Shown piece after piece: positions 12,535 through 24,499 of a stretch of 64,000 bases of DNA. The stretch is from contig CM067359.1 of the NCBI GenBank assembly GCA_034401795.1, positions 148,676,568 through 148,740,567 on the forward strand, read 5' to 3'. Each line of letters begins with the position of its first letter. The stretch's first letter is position 1. The stretch comes from Chaetoderma sp. LZ-2023a (Eukaryota > Mollusca > Caudofoveata > Chaetodermatida > Chaetodermatidae). Position numbers and translations under genes: made by a program. Under the pieces are notes generated by a model. It saw only the letters and a program-made list of their open reading frames with translations, was not told where the DNA came from and searched no databases.

Positions 12535-12800
12535 TTCCATGCCCCGCCCATCCCTAGCTAAGCTCTGCCCATCTTTGGCAGAAACAGTGCCGTGTCAAAT
12601 TAGTTACAAAATATTCAACAACATGTTTATTAAATAGTAAAGACAGAAAATTCGCACAACTGTGCTTAGTCCGTCATCAATTATGCGATGAACTTAGCTA
12701 CGTTATTCACGACGTAAAATAATATGAAATCATCATACACATCACGTAGTTAATTATCACGTCATATGATTGACTGAGAACCTGGAATCTTCCATTACGT
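12535..12800. repeat. Foldback repeat family 1 copy
   Basis: Has the GCCCCGCCCATC...TAGCTAAG core, CAAATTAGTTACAAAATATT, the ACATGTTTATTAAATAGTAA segment, TTAGTCCGTCATCAATTATG, and a run of ACGT-centred motifs (ATCACGTAGTTAATTATCAC, CGTCATATGATTGA). Confidence 0.75.
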
Positions 12801-13076
12801 CACTATTTAGCCGACGTCACAATCATAATGGCGTTGCCTATAGCTCTGGCGTGAAAATTGAAACGTCCGTCACTAGCGTACAATGTGTATGTTTCGGATG
12901 AATTTGCATTTTAATACACATTTTGTTGAGATCTTTGAAACTACTTTGAAAGCTGTTACTGCGAATGGAAGCAACATCCCCAGCCAAATTAGTTTCAAAA
13001 TATTTAACAAGTTAGGTGTATAGTTACCTAGAAGTTTAGATTCCCCACACCCCACACACATACACACTCCATCCCA

Positions 13077-13078
<2 letters not shown>

Positions 13079-13110
<32 letters not shown>

Positions 13111-13207
13111 CTCTACTTCCCTCCACCCCACACCCCTCACCCCACCCCCTATCTCTCTCTCTCTCTCTCGCTCTCCCCTCTCTCTCCCACTCTCTCTCTC
13201 TCTCTCC

Positions 13208-13289
<82 letters not shown>
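13079..13289. repeat. (CT)n microsatellite
   Basis: CT dinucleotide tract broken by a CCCCACCCC-rich spacer at about 13,108-13,150. On the minus strand it gives arginine/glutamate-rich open frames that are artefacts. Confidence 0.96.
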
Positions 13290-13293
<4 letters not shown>

Positions 13294-13984
13294 ATGCACA
13301 CACGTACGTCAGTACGTACGCGCACACGCACATATTAACGTACACATACGTAAGCGTGCGAACTACCTAGACAATTGTAAACAGTGGTTGATATAAATTA
13401 TCATTTAACTAGTTATACATACGTTACTATTTAATTATGTTTTATTATACCCCATCTTGATGTATTTATTAATTTATTGTATTTGTATGTATGGGAGGCA
13501 CGTGTATAAGACTTATGTCTTACTGTGCTCCCATTGAACAAAATAAAATTCTGTTTAAACCAAGTTTAGATTCTGGGAATTCATCTTCCAAAGTTTCAAA
13601 TCAATCCCAAGTGAGCAAAATAAGTAGGCGGAGCCTCGATAGAAACGGGCGGGGCATAGCTAGAAATGGACCACACTATTAGAATAATTGATTGCATTGT
13701 TCAATTTAATCAAGTTTATGTTCACTTTTATATAAATTGCATAATTCATATTTGATAGTATTATTACATTATGAAAATATAATATTGCAGCAATATTTGT
13801 CACTAATATTATGTACAGTTAATGGAACTAAGCTATACCCACACCTCGCTAAAAACATTTTATTGTGTTACGTGTACAAAGGGGTTGAGCACACACAAGT
13901 TCTAACAACTTTTTTCCGTCGATGACTGATCGATCGCCGAACTCCATGAGCTCACTGACTATCGATATCCTGAAAATGATACAT

Positions 13985-14265
13985 GTAAGTTGTTGAATAT
14001 TTTGAAACTAATTTGACTGGGTGCAGTTGCTGCTTATGGCAGAATCAGCGCCCAGACAAATTAGTTTCAAAATATTCAACAGCATGTTTATTAAATACTA
14101 AAGACATACCAATTTGTACAACAATGCTTAGTCCGTCTTCAGGTTAAGCGTTCGTGACGTACTTATCTACGTCATTGATGACGTCATTGATTATTACGTC
14201 ATCCTATACGTTATCTAGTTGATTATCACGTCATATGATGGATGGATAAACCGGAAAGGTCCATT
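13985..14265. repeat. Foldback repeat family 1 copy, complete hairpin
   Basis: TTGTTGAATATTTTGAAACT, then AATTTGACTGGGTGCAGTTG, then a short loop around CTTATGGCAG, then the inverse arm CCCAGACAAATTAGTTTCAA and AATATTCAACAGCATG. The tail holds TTATTAAATACTAAAG, CAATGCTTAGTCCGTC, and several TGACGTCA-like sites between 14,155 and 14,240. It ends 60 bp before cyclase exon E. Confidence 0.88.
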
Positions 14266-14324
14266 ATGATGCGCTTGATTGACCGACCGAATCCAGGAAT
14301 TGAGTGTATTGCACATGTTTGCAG

Positions 14325-14423
14325 GCCCTGTAGTGGCGGGTGTCGTCGGTTACAAAATGCCCAGATACTGTCTGTTTGGTGATACTGTGAACACAGCTTC
14401 GAGGATGGAGTCAACGGGACAGC
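14325..14423 (+). CDS. Receptor guanylyl cyclase, exon E (catalytic domain)
   Basis: Acceptor TTTGCAG|GCCCTG. Encodes [20 protein letters not shown] then [13 protein letters not shown]. The Cys of RYCLFGD is the second guanine-selecting residue, and the Arg of NTASRMES is the transition-state arginine of class III cyclases. Both are present, so the active site is intact as far as visible. Donor CAGC|GTGAGT, 99 bp, phase 1 at both ends. The paralogous exon on the minus strand at 58,539-58,637 has the same length and nearly the same protein. Confidence 0.96.
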
Positions 14424-14775
14424 GTGAGTTTCATTACAAGAATATGTTGTTTGTGAAGACATGGATACATTTTAGTATTCGGAATACATAATCCGAACCT
14501 TGTGTTCGTGTAGATTTAATTATATGAAAAAAATATTGTCAAAGATACCTGAGATTTAACGTGTCTTTTACAGCCATAATATGAAAAATGAAACACGTTT
14601 CAATCTCAGCCCTACCATTACGCCGACTCGTGTACCTCATTCTCCAGTGCCATCTCTCCATCCCTCTGTCTCCCATTCCCTCTTTTACCACCATTGGTGC
14701 TCTATTTCTTAGTCGATATTCTTCTCCCATCCTCCCATTCTTTAGATCGCATACTCCCGCATCCTCCTGCAAAAC

Positions 14776-15271
<496 letters not shown>

Positions 15272-15435
15272 TTCGCTCTCCCTATCTCTCTTCATCCGTC
15301 TCTCCCTCCACCTCGCCACCCCACCTCACCCCACGCCCACCCCTCCCTCCATCACTCCCTCTCTCTCATTCTTTCCCTCTCGCTCTCAGTCTCTCTCTCT
15401 CTCCAATTCTCTTTCTATTTCGCTGTCGCTGGCTC

Positions 15436-15560
15436 ATCATCATCATCATCATCATCATTATCGTCGTCGTCGTCCACCACCACACCACCACCAGCGCCGT
15501 CGCCGCGGCCACCACCACCATCACCAACACTACCACCACCTACACCATCACCACCACCAC

Positions 15561-15599
<39 letters not shown>

Positions 15600-15600
15600 T
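15436..15600. repeat. Trinucleotide tracts (ATC, CCA/CGC, ATT)
   Basis: Contiguous ATC, GTC, CCA, CGC and finally ATT triplet runs, ending 9 bp before cyclase exon F. Close to the acceptor, the ATT run with TTACTATTCAAAATAG supplies a weak, T-rich polypyrimidine context. The same intron of the minus-strand paralogue also contains large CCA/CGC triplet runs. Confidence 0.95.
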
Positions 15601-15608
15601 CAAAATAG

Positions 15609-15700
15609 CACTGAAAATACAAATCACGTATAACACAGAACAGCATCTGAAGCTGCACGGCTGTTTTCGCACAGAAGCGAGAGGAGAGATTAATATTAAG
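15609..15700 (+). CDS. Receptor guanylyl cyclase, exon F (end of catalytic domain)
   Basis: Acceptor AAAATAG|CACTG. The two leading bases complete a Pro codon started in exon E, giving PLKIQITYNTEQHLKLHGCF then RTEARGEINIK. The RGEI.IK motif closes the cyclase fold, where it normally runs into GKG...TYWL. Donor AAG|GTAAGG, 92 bp, ends in phase 0. The expected last exon with the GKG...TYWL tail was not found downstream. It may be far away behind the transposons or lost, so I cannot say the gene is complete. Confidence 0.92.
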
Positions 15701-16189
15701 GTAAGGAACCTAATTTGATTGCACGCCTTTATTTCCTTCAATCATTTAGCATAAAATCATATTCCAGAATGTGTTAGGAGTTATGTGCTAATATGGCCTA
15801 TTACAATAGTTTCATGCCACGACATATTATGTAAATGGTTTGAGGAATTGTTGTGTACAATGTTAATAATATATATAGGTACAGGGCGCCCAATCAACTT
15901 GATAGGCGATGAATTGAGTAGGATCTAGCAGCATTACCGATATCATGGAAATACTCCTTCCAGATTTAGAAATTTATTTTCATGCAGTACACACACATCT
16001 ATAAATACAACGCTGATATATGGATATATATTCCTCTAACTGTACACCTGCCAATCCTGAGCCGAACAATATTGGATCTCAATTCTCGGGTCTCGATACC
16101 TAACATGTCGGTAGGAATGAGAGGAGAGGTTCGCTAGGAATGCACACAACACCGCTCAAGAGCCTGTCATGCCCGTGTCTCCATGCCTC
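15701..16189. other. No gene seen
   Basis: AT-rich sequence after the last visible cyclase exon. I looked for the missing GKG...TYWL exon and did not find it. Confidence 0.4.
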
Positions 16190-17470
16190 AAGAGGTGGTT
16201 GAAAATATGACTGACTACAATGAATGACTACAAATCAGATAAGTGGAGGCAACAGTTAAAAGGCCTGAACTGTAGCGGGCTCCGATGGAGCACAATTGGG
16301 AGGAATTCACGTGAACCACACATAAACAAGATTTCTTAAATAAATGTCGGGTTCTGTGTTACACAGCTCATTGACACACTAGATTGCTGTACCAAAGCAT
16401 TTGACGACGGTGATGCAGTCGATGTCATCTACCTTGATTTCGCTAGTGTTTTACACTGTTCCACACCAAAGACTAATGAGTAAACTCCACAGCTTCACTC
16501 TGGCATTCCTAAGCAACAGAAAACAGTGAGTATCCGATAGTGGATCATGCTCCAATTGGACTCCAGTGTTAAGCGGCATTCCGCAGGGCAGTTGCTTGGA
16601 CCAGTACTTTTCATCTGCTCCATCAATGGCATGCTAGGTGAGGTGGAAAGTATGATCAGACTATCTCGCAGATGACACCAACATTGTGCACGCGAGATAA
16701 ATCTCCAGAACTAACCATGATGTATTCCAAAATGATTTGAATACCTTAAAAGACTGGTCAGATAGATGACAGCTCCGTTTTAATGCGACTAAATGCAAAG
16801 TTATGCACCAACCCAGATCTAACGCTGAATTCCAGTAAAGCATGCAGGAAAGTGACCAGCCAGTTGTACTAGAGGGAGTCGCTTGTGAGAAGGTCTTAGG
16901 AGTGTACGTAGATAATTCTCTAAAGTTCAATCAGCATGCTGAAAAGGCAGCCAATAAGGTCAAAAGATTAGTTGGAATGATGAGACGATCATTCGACTAG
17001 ATCGATCATGGTACATTTGTCGTATTGTACAAGAGCCTAGTCCGACCACACTCATAATATGGCAGGCAATGTCCTCTGGTTCCTCATCTATAAGACATCC
17101 AACTACTGGAAAATGTTCATCGTCGAGCCACGAAATATGTTCCAGTACTCAAACAATTGAACAAATCATTCAAACTGCCGAGCCTATTGCACAGACGTTT
17201 GCGAGGTGGCCTACTACAAGTGTACAAATATCTACACGATGTGTTCATTTTTTATATTAGAGCAAGTAACCACTGGAACAGTCTATCCGAGTCAGTAGTC
17301 ATGTCTCCGTCCATCAACTCATTCAATGCTTGGTTAGAAAGACTCCACAGCGAGGCCACATACATGATCGATTGCCTGAACATGCCCGTCCAGACCAGCA
17401 TACCGGTTCAACAGGTGCAGGATCCCACCGCCACCGAAGATAGCGAAGACCTGCTACAGGCTGTATAGCC
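16190..17470 (+). mobile_element. CR1-like LINE fragment, reverse transcriptase and 3' part
   Basis: Non-LTR retrotransposon remnant. In several frames it shows the RT palm motifs VIYLDFAS (about 16,425), the PQG box around GGCATTCCGCAGGGC (about 16,570), and the catalytic YLADDTNI (about 16,662). The downstream half has the CR1-type thumb/C-terminal region: SLVRPHS (17,035), then RRLRGGL.QVYKYLHDVF and HWNSLSESVVMSPSINSFN (17,190-17,330). The catalytic DD pair is present, but frameshifts and stops break the ORF, so it is inactive. No endonuclease is recognisable, consistent with the usual 5' truncation. Confidence 0.75.
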
Positions 17471-17892
17471 TAACATGCAGAAGAGAACTATGTAGAAAGA
17501 TCACTCTCACATTAAATATAATTATTGACATATGTACTGGTCCATGAGATGTACCCAATCAAATTGCTAAGATAAGGGTTATGTAAGACAATAACCTTAA
17601 CCTGTTCTGTGTGTCACAGAAAACCGTTGGAAAATGGATGCTATCAGAATGTATGATACAAGTATGAATAGACGAATCTCCGAAGTCCGTTTATTGTGGT
17701 CTCATGGACATACATTTAAATTGCCTCATAGATGACCCATGGCCAAGAAGAGACATAGTTGACAGGGAAAGATATGCCTACAAATATTTACAAAAGACTA
17801 GTTACAACAATCACTTCTGTTCATTCAGAATTGTGGCTTCCAAGGGACAGCAGAACCAAACCACTCGGACAAGAAGACAGTAATGACAGGTA
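17471..17892. other. No gene seen
   Basis: Short unassigned stretch between the LINE and an unrecognised minus-strand coding-like region. Part of it may be LINE 3' UTR. Confidence 0.35.
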
Positions 17893-18969
17893 TCATATAC
17901 CACAGATCTGGAAATAGTTGCGAAACCTTCTCCGACGTATTAACACACTATGGTGAGCTATGACCTGATGTGCTGAGTGTGCATCAGGTGGAATCTCATT
18001 CACAAATGTTGAAGACAGGGTATTGGATTGGTATTGCAGCTCAGCTTTGACAGTCTCTGCATGCCTTTTAATGTGATACATGGAGTCTATTTCAGGTGGT
18101 CGCTCTTTCACTGATTTGGTATGTGTTGCTGGTCTATGGATCTCGGCCACACTGGGCTCAAACGGACTAACTATATATATGCCATAGCAGTAATTTATGT
18201 TCATCATCAGGCAGCTCTTCCTTTACTGATCCAAAGACTGTTAATTGTGAATGAAGCACATCAACCGAAACGTCATGCTGTCGATGCATTAGGGGTAATG
18301 CATGAAGAACAGCTGTACTTGATATGCCAGATAAAATGTGACCCAAACTGTACGGCGTTGTAGTGGCAGGTGCTGATGAAGGCATCACTATGGGTGTGCA
18401 ACGCTCATGCTCGCAGAATGATGTGGCAGGCTGTGTCTTGGATCTATACTCCGATACCATATACTGCTCACATACTACAGACTCTACCAAATCTAGAGCC
18501 ATCAGCAGCATCAGTGGTTCCTGATCCAGGGCCACCATCCGATTATCGACACCCACAGAAAACTCTCAACAGAAGTGCTTTCACAGGCATCATCTGGTGC
18601 GATAGGATAGGCATCAACGGTCATGTCCTCAATCAGGTCAGCGAACTCCTCCAAGGAGCAATGACCTTGTTTTATGACCTGTAGCATCCGACATTGACAC
18701 CGCATATCTTCCAACCAGTCAGTGATCTTCATGATTCTCACTTACATCGAAATAGCATGCGCACCAATAATGGTACCTTTGCCATCCATCAAATCAATGG
18801 AGCAGTTGCGATGATATTGGAGGAAAGAAACCATTCTAAACAATGTGACGCGAGGACAATGGATATTCACATACCAGTTTTCAGTAAAATTGAAATCAAC
18901 AGGGAAAATAAACTGGAACTCTTGAGGGTGCATGTGAAAGACATTAACTGAGCACTGTCGCGTTCTCAC
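17893..18969 (-). pseudogene. Unrecognised minus-strand coding-like region
   Basis: Consecutive minus-strand frames join with little overlap: 18,969-18,742 (HMHPQEFQFIFPVDFNFTEN; RVTLFRMVSFLQYHRNCSID), then in the same frame 18,741-18,511 (KITDWLEDMRCQCRMLQVIK; CSLEEFADLIEDMTVDAYPI), then shifted 18,556-18,167 (ends SVKEELPDDEHKLLL) and 18,207-17,893. Composition looks protein-like rather than random. At the first break the sequence reads CGAT|GTAAGTGAG, which could be a 5' splice site instead of a stop. I do not recognise the family. It may be a host gene piece or part of an unclassified element. No start or terminal repeats could be fixed. Confidence 0.35.
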
Positions 18970-19468
18970 ATCTCAGATGTCACAGACAAATTTATCAAAG
19001 TAAACTAAATATATTGTTGATGGATTTGTTTAGCTAGACATATTAATAATCAAAAAGATAATTGATTATTGATTGATATGTGGTATGGAAATTTGACAAT
19101 CATATCGAATTATGCTAGTAAAACTAATACAAGAAAGATGCTATGCCAAAGCATATCGAGAATTATATATGAAAATATGACAAAATAATCTTATGACGTC
19201 CTATTATTGAAGATTGCTAGTCACCTAGTGCTGCAATATTTTCAGTTCAGTTTTCAAAATAATAGGCAACATAACATGAATTGGATGAAAAAGGCTAATC
19301 TGGCATCTGATATACAAAGATTGACTCATTGAGTGACGAATATTCAATGGCGCAGCAAATATCACTTTTGCGATAGAAATCTATTTACAATAATTTGAAC
19401 TTGAATTTGACAAACACACACATTCGGTTATTACGAAAACATATCTCGTTTTGTATGTATGATTACTG
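18970..19468. other. No gene seen
   Basis: AT-rich stretch with nothing recognisable before the 3' end of the minus-strand LINE. Confidence 0.4.
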
Positions 19469-22390
19469 TATTCTGCGGCGGTACTAGTAGAAACATCCTA
19501 CAGCTGCAATCAGTCAGATTTTGCCCACTTTTCCTTGTCCCCAGCCGAAATCCTTAGCTTCCTCAGGTCCATTTTTTACTTGAGTGTACCGACCGAGTCA
19601 TGCATTCTTGAGGTCAGTCCGTAGCATGCTTAGAAGAGTTATGCCATGACGCCCTGGCTTTGTATTTGCTTACTCTGAGTAGGGCGAATTCCACGGCCCT
19701 GTGTTGGTGTCTCTTCTAGCATCCTTAGCACATGGCCAAACATGGATCATCTTTGCTGGGCGAACTTTACAGACAAAGGCGACGTATTACACATCTTGTA
19801 TAGTATCATTGGAAATTATGATGTCTGCCCATCAGTGTCCAGTGATGGTGTTTAGGTGTTTGCGGTGGCAAGCATCGAGTTTGTCAAGAGCTGCCTTTGG
19901 GGCTGCCCAGCATCAAGGATATGTAGGCTGCATTGTATAAACGTAGCCTTTTTATCAAGGGCATCTTTGATCTACGAATCAATAGTTTCCAGAAGGACTG
20001 GAAAGCTGTGTTCCCCATGGCGCAGTGTGCAGCGATATCAGCAGTACCGCAAAGCTGTAAGCCCAGGATTTTACTTTTCCTCCATGGTTCGCCGCCACGG
20101 AGTGGATCGTCATTTGCTTTAGTTCCATGATTTGTAGATAGATATATGTGGGGTGAACTCTGTTTTGGATTCATTCATAAAGAGATTCCAAATTTGTATT
20201 TTGCTTGCTGCCATTGGAAGAACTTCGTCAAGGGGTTTCTTTTTCTCAACTATGATGTCAACATCGTTCGCATATTCCATCTCTGGCCGCATACCCGATA
20301 TTGACACTGTGGGTTTGGTCTTGTGGAACTTTCCTGCATGGATGTCAATGCAGCAGCAAGGTAACAGATTGAAAAGCACCGGAGATAGATCATCTCCCTG
20401 TGGGGAGCCGATTGATGTCTCAAACCCTACAGACTTCACTGACTTGACTCGTATCTCAGCTTGGTGTCGGCACGCCATAGTCTTACTAGTCGTAGCTCAT
20501 CTTCATTGCAACTGGCGTAGTACATTTAGGATCTTTGAGCGTTTAATTGTGTCGAAGGCTTGTGGCATGTCAATTCCCATTTTGTGGAAATCGCAGTGTT
20601 GTACATGACTACCGACACATGCATCTGTTGAGCCCAACAATGTCTGCGCAGCTGCGTCCATGTTTGAAGCCACTTTGACATGATCCGGTGAAGTTATCGA
20701 TCTTGTCTCTGATGCGGCATAGAGTAACATTGGATAGAATTTTCCGTATGCTGTTGAGGAGCACAATGGGCTGCAGATTGGCTGGGGGCCAGATGGCTTC
20801 TTGGGCTTTGGTAGTACGATAAGGGTGTCTTGGCTTACAGCGTCGATGGGAAGGTGGTGCATAAGAGCTGAATTGATTAGGTGCGTGATCGGTTTTGAGA
20901 TAATATCAATTGCATATTTGAATAGTTCATTGCTCATGCCATCATGTCCAGATGCATGTCCATCTTTCAGGGCTTTACGTGTCTTCTCAACTTAATTGGT
21001 GTTAGTAATGGTCTGGTGTCACCTGAGAACGGGTGCAAGGGCTCATCATCGTGTTCAGTGAACTGTTCCTTGAACCATTCCCGAATCGCCTTGGCTTTAC
21101 CCCGGTCTATCCCGATAAAGTGTCCTTCAGCGTTGTGTAAAGTGACTGGTTGTGTGTAATCAGTAATTCTCAGGGCTCGGAACTGCCCACCACATTTTGT
21201 GACCGTCATCTGTGGCAGTGATCTCAACTGCTAGTGAGTCTGCTTGTTCAATAGCAAGATCTTGGGAAGGTTTAACACGGTGTTCACTTTGGATACTTTG
21301 TTGCCCGGTGATGGCATGGGTGTTTGAAAGCCATATTTGTCACAAATAGGCCATTGGAACTAAGCGAGCCACCAGTGCATCTCTATTGTTGTTGCGTGTG
21401 CCCTCGCCATACGATCCCATGCATAAGCCAAGTCCTGAACATTTGTCTGCAATTTCGATATTACACAACTTGGTGTTGAAATCTCCACACACGAACAGTT
21501 TCCATCTAGTTGGGATTGTGATGGCGGTCACAGAAGAATCTAATATTGCTGGATTCGTTAACTGGATTGGCTTTTTCGGTAGTTTGGCCATATGCGTTGA
21601 CAATGCGACACTCAGTGGTGGTGTGTTTTCGCGTAGGTATATCCAGGTTGATGAATGCAACGCGATGACTGATGTATCCAAAACTAATGATATCGGACTC
21701 TTGGTCCGATTACCACCCCTAAACCCCGGTATGTGGCCTGTTGCTGCCCATGAATACTAGCTTATGGCATGTCTGTAGTTGCTGCTCTGAGTGTTTAGCT
21801 ACTTTAATGTCTTGAATGCATGTATTATCGATTTTATAGTGTTCACAGACTGCACCTAAGGTTTGCCTCTCTGATGTTGCACTCAGACCACATACATTCC
21901 ACGTAGCTATGGTAAGCTCCTGGGAAGATCGTGTCGTCCGAGGATGTCGAGCACAGTTTCTTGTTTGAAGAAGGTTAGAGACATAATCAGAATTGTCTCT
22001 GTATGCGGATGTCAGCCCGCAATCCTTGATGACTTATGGAGGAGACCACGTGGAGGTGTCATCTTTCCCCTCTTCTCGCTTTGTGTTGTATATTTTAGGC
22101 AAAAGTTCTTATAAAACCTGGGTTGTTCTTATATTTCACCATTGAGATTGCTAGATCCCACTCCTCACACCGATGAGTATACACTTTAGTATTTAATATA
22201 TCAGTGTAGAGGCCAGGACGCCGCGGATCGAACGTCCTTTCTTGTGGCCAGCAGGAACCAGTCTGTCTCTAAGGATGCTTCCCTTGTAGTTTCCGCGTAC
22301 TTTCCGCCAAGACTCGGTTATTTGTTATTTCCGGTTGTTCTCGTCGACGCTCGGATATGGGTGTAGCACGGTGGCGCACCGGCGCCAGAC
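19469..22390 (-). mobile_element. APE-type LINE, copy A (endonuclease to 3' end)
   Basis: The most complete of three copies of one non-LTR retrotransposon family. Reading leftwards: an AP-like endonuclease starts TIATWNVCGLSA (about 21,910) and includes the nuclease motif VCGDFNTK (about 21,480) and GEGTRNNN. A linker follows at 21,227-20,967. The RT covers 20,937-20,119 with SGPQPIC, IGIDM..AFDT, GSPQGDDLSPVLF and YANDV, where the first catalytic Asp of YADD has become Asn. A C-terminal region follows at 20,174-19,560 with CRHHHW/W..FGHVL-type spacing. The 3' end is recognised by the inverted GCAGCTGTAGGATGTTTC sequence (19,495-19,515) shared with copies B and C. Frameshifts and stops throughout. 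The 5' end at about 22,390 is a guess. RTE-like or a related APE clade; the exact clade is not determined. Confidence 0.8.
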
Positions 22391-22659
22391 CACTATGTGT
22401 GTGCATGTATAACTGTTTTATCATTTAAACCTTACCTGACAAATTATTCATTATCACCCGACAGTCGAATTAATTTCAAAATGTTCAACATAATACTCCA
22501 TAATATTCCGTGTAAGGACTATTCTGTTGATTATTTTGAAACTAATCTGACTGGAAGCTTCCTGTAATTTTTCTGTAAATAGGTGTGCTGAAATTGATTC
22601 ATGTAATGTCACGGGTTAGTCCTTTAACACTAAAGTCGGCCAAAACCAGATGCTGCAGT

Positions 22660-22790
22660 AGTCTTGGAAAACATCCATTTTCAGACGAGGAGAAGATTAT
22701 TTTGACAAATTTATCATTGGAATGACTGGCTCTGCAAGGGAGCCAGTCCTTCTATTGACACCTTTTCAAAAAATAGTTTTCCTTTTGGTC
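22660..22790. repeat. Foldback repeat family 2 copy, 5' part
   Basis: Arm AGAAGATTATTTTGACAAAT, then GGAATGACTGGCTCTGCAAG and GGAGCCAGTCCTTCTATTG. This is the characteristic inverted GGCTC...GAGCC centre. Further relics follow at 23,085-23,222 (CGATAACAGAGCCAGTCATT, then GGCCTGCAAATGGACATTTA). Confidence 0.75.
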
Positions 22791-22799
22791 TGCAAATTG

Positions 22800-23589
22800 A
22801 CATTTTCTAGTAGAACAATTGACATTTTCTTGGGCAATTGGTTAAATGGCATAGGTTTGCTGATATTTGTCTTGGTTTCTCTTGCAGGGCAAAGGCTCAA
22901 TGCTGACATTCTGGCTCCTGGGAAAGGATGATTTACACAATAGCGAGATATCCGTGCTGGACAAATCTATGAGCAATATTACATTACAAGGCAGCTGTGT
23001 GGACGAATTGGGCAACGGGACATAAGAATAGAGATAATACACGTATATTAACACATTAATGACTAAATTTAGGCAAGAATATTAAATTATTTGGCGGAAA
23101 CCGGCCTCTTCAGTGGCCTTGATGAATGTATATATGTCCACCACTGAATCGATAACAGAGCCAGTCATTACAGTGGTAATTCTAAAAAATAGTCTTCTAC
23201 TGGCCTGCAAATGGACATTTAATTAGCAAATTGTTTTATATGCTTAGCCAGATTTAGTCACAAAATGGAAAACACAGCCTTGCCCGCATTCTGGGGCACG
23301 TGTCATAATGATTCGAAGAGGTGAAAATAGCTGTATTCTCTTCAATGCCGTGCTCAATTATAATTGTCTCAGGATTTGATAATCAGCATTTAACATTAGT
23401 TTTAGAGAACGTCCATCAATGCGCCTTAAGTATATATTTATTGTTTATCGTGTATTATAGTAGGGTACCTTATCGACAAATATTAAAGATTGTGTTGTAT
23501 ACTGGACAAAAGCGCAGTTACTAAATACAACAACTCGATAAATACGACAAGTCCGTTATTACAGAGTTGTGAGAATTTGCTCATTGGAT
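22800..23589. other. No gene seen
   Basis: Apart from the foldback-2 relic at 23,085-23,222, nothing recognised. Confidence 0.4.
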
Positions 23590-23800
23590 GTAAATTACCG
23601 ATGTGCGGGAATATAATGTACTAGTCACATTATATTCATTAATGTCCGAGACGAAACGATCTGTGTGGACAAATATCCCATTGTCTCCTTTTACACTGCC
23701 TTCGCCGTAGTATTCCTCATATTCAGTCAGCCATTTATAAATCAAATTACCACCAATAGTCAGGTCAATATATGTCTTGAACGCAAAAAGTTGCTCCAAA
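23590..23800 (-). CDS. Possible receptor ectodomain exon (uncertain)
   Basis: A minus-strand frame encodes LFAFKTYIDLTIGGNLIYKW then LTEYEEYYGEGS and TDRFVSDINEYNVT. The composition and helical pattern are protein-like and faintly resemble the sensor helices of NIT-type cyclase ectodomains. A possible acceptor is CCTTTGGAG|CAAC and a possible donor ACATCG|GTAATT. It lies just outside the left end of the composite element, so it is in host DNA. It could belong to a third cyclase-related gene or be chance. Not placed in either cyclase gene by order. Confidence 0.25.
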
Positions 23801-23849
23801 GGTTTATTTAACGTTTTATGGAAGCGTCTATGGTACCACAGAACATACT

Positions 23850-24260
23850 AAAAGTCTAGCACGATCTGACCATCGGAAAGTCATTACTGTCAAGATGGTG
23901 TCCAATATGGCCGCGAAATCCATAAAATAGCCATACGTCATTGAGTAGTCATACTAGACTGGCGATTATGGTGTCTACCCACAGGTTCATGGTGCCTAGC
24001 AAGACAATAACACCAGGTAGAATGGCATAGGGTTATTGGATATTTGAGAACGCCATCATGGTGTCCAAGATGGCCGCCAAAACCTTCAGAAATCTGGCCA
24101 TAAGTCGTTAATTATTCATACAATATGGTGAGGTTTTGTTGTCTATCCCCAGGTTCATGATGCCTAGCGACACATTAAGACCAGGTAAAATGCCATGGGT
24201 TATAAGATATTTTAAATTCAGCATGGCCTCCATGATAGCCGTATTTTAATGCATTGTTTA
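23850..24260 (+). repeat. Left inverted terminal array of composite element
   Basis: About two and a half units of ~165 bp. The landmark GGTGTCCAA.ATGGCCGC recurs near 23,892 and 24,057, with a diverged third (CATGGCCTCCATGATAGCCG) near 24,222. Between them lie ACTAGACTGGCGATTATGGT, TCATGGTGCCTAGCAA and ACCAGGTA.AATG.CAT. The same order appears inverted at 33.1-33.67 kb. Confidence 0.8.
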
Positions 24261-24499
24261 TAAAACATAGCATATAGCATGGGGTAATTTTAGAAAAGTT
24301 AAGTAAATGAAAAAGCATTGAGAAAAAGCGTAAATGAAAACTCATTTTGGAGTCTCGCCTGCAGCACTACCAATTTGTTCGTTGTAATTGCCTGTGTTAT
24401 TCTGCTAGCCAATCTTTTCATTCTATTATCCTTTTTGTGGGCAAGATAAAACGAGATATGGTATATAACTCACACCCTATCTCTTCCTGGTCTAACAAT

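Larger units (their letters stand above)
11658..14324 (+). other. Cyclase intron D-E, rich in foldback elements
   Basis: Holds foldback-2 pieces (about 11,805-11,845 and 12,150-12,345), foldback-1 copies (about 12,535-12,800, the half at 12,950-13,020, the core at 13,625-13,675, and 13,985-14,265) and a CT tract at 13,079-13,289. No coding signal beyond repeat artefacts. Confidence 0.65.

Noticed and set aside
15436..15718. Extending cyclase exon F leftwards into the ATT/CCA triplets
   Set aside because: Frame and phase fit only from 15,609, and the paralogue's exon begins at the equivalent base.
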